A stretch of 64,000 bases of DNA from GCA-002712045 sp028112705 (GTDB taxonomy: Bacteria > Pseudomonadota > Alphaproteobacteria > Rhodobacterales > Rhodobacteraceae): positions 1 through 64,000 of the forward strand of contig JAOGYN010000005.1 of the NCBI GenBank assembly GCA_028112705.1, written 5' to 3'. Positions 63,830 through 64,000 of the stretch are shown one piece after another (the first letter of the stretch is position 1; each line of letters begins with the position of its first letter). Below the pieces are notes generated by a model. That model was not told the origin of the DNA and did not search any database. It was given only the letters and a program-made list of their open reading frames with translations. The position numbers and the translations under genes are program-made.

Positions 63830-64000
63830 TTAAGACCTTAATAATTGCCCCTTGGGATCATGAAAAACTGGAGGCACAATCTTAGCCCTAATAACTTTAT
63901 CTTGTAGCCTCACATATGCTGTTTCACCATGGCGAGAATGGCCCCTCTCAAGTAAAGCTAAGCCAACCCAACTATTATTCACAACACTCCACACACAAGC
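63830..64000 (-). CDS. soxA: Sarcosine oxidase alpha subunit, C-terminal end (window edge)
   Basis: The last 56 codons are visible: WVGLALLERGHSRHGETAYVRL, then KIVPPVFHDPKGQLLRS and stop. This is the end of the GcvT-like aminomethyltransferase domain of SoxA (GRxRHGET, VFxDPxGxxLR). A stand-alone GcvT-family protein ends similarly, but the adjoining soxG favours SoxA. The body lies beyond 64000. Confidence 0.8.
   Translation of the reverse strand, partial: ACVWSVVNNSWVGLALLERGHSRHGETAYVRLQDKVIRAKIVPPVFHDPKGQLLRS

Overview
The window is AT-rich (roughly 35-38% GC by eye), densely packed DNA of a marine-type alphaproteobacterium. The opening partial rplM reads like the alphaproteobacterial/roseobacter L13. 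A small secreted protein plus a membrane winged-helix pair (24484-25504), a small ParB-domain protein, sarcosine oxidase subunits and many transporters for methylated or amide nitrogen compounds all fit Rhodobacterales. A low-GC roseobacter relative is my best guess, but this is inference; no rRNA or tRNA gene was seen.

Layout. (1) 1-86: start of rplM. (2) 280-7746, minus strand: a Liv-type ABC importer joined to an N,N-dimethylformamidase-like enzyme. The permease LivM is fused in frame to the small subunit of the amidohydrolase, and a strong internal Shine-Dalgarno could also release that subunit on its own. (3) 7974-11231, minus: three genes with the composition of the NdmC/NdmD/NdmE N-demethylase complex, namely a Rieske-less oxygenase, a Rieske-reductase-ferredoxin fusion and a glutathione S-transferase homologue. 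(4) 11313-23550: an amide/peptide-bond hydrolase island with three NylB-like serine hydrolases, a C45 acyltransferase-type Ntn hydrolase, an amidase, an AhpD-like protein, an AbrB-type membrane protein and a complete PotABCD-type importer. (5) 23859-31176: envelope and small secreted genes (glycine zipper, membrane winged-helix regulator, ankyrin, SPFH/NfeD pair, pentapeptide repeat, lipoproteins, EamA exporter), with a decayed lipoprotein gene. (6) 31498-34138: remains of an acyl-CoA carboxylase-type catabolic cluster (TIGR03084-like protein and crotonase intact, carboxyltransferase broken).

(7) 34139-38816: enolase-superfamily enzyme, GMC oxidoreductase, cupin, nitroreductase, GFA protein. 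(8) 38856-46611, minus: FAD oxidase, TRAP transporter, FMN reductase, ThDP enzyme and aminotransferase, probably one amino/keto-acid catabolic unit. (9) 46816-50652, plus: MFS transporter, ParB-domain protein, quinone reductase, RidA, Asp/Glu-racemase-family enzyme, GFA protein. (10) 50663-55128: GST, P450, GlxA-type AraC regulator, desaturase-like di-iron enzyme with a Rieske ferredoxin. (11) 55125-60988, minus: polar-amino-acid ABC importer with a VanA-type Rieske oxygenase and a MATE exporter. (12) 61163-64000: TauD-family dioxygenase divergent from an aspartoacylase/DoeB-like deacylase, then sarcosine oxidase soxG and the end of soxA.

The common theme is uptake followed by oxidative N-demethylation or amide hydrolysis of small nitrogen compounds. 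The strongest candidates for something new are the permease-amidohydrolase fusion with its internal start, the NdmCDE-like trio next to it, and a helically phased CGCC(A/G) operator array shared by the AraC gene and the TauD/deacylase divergon.
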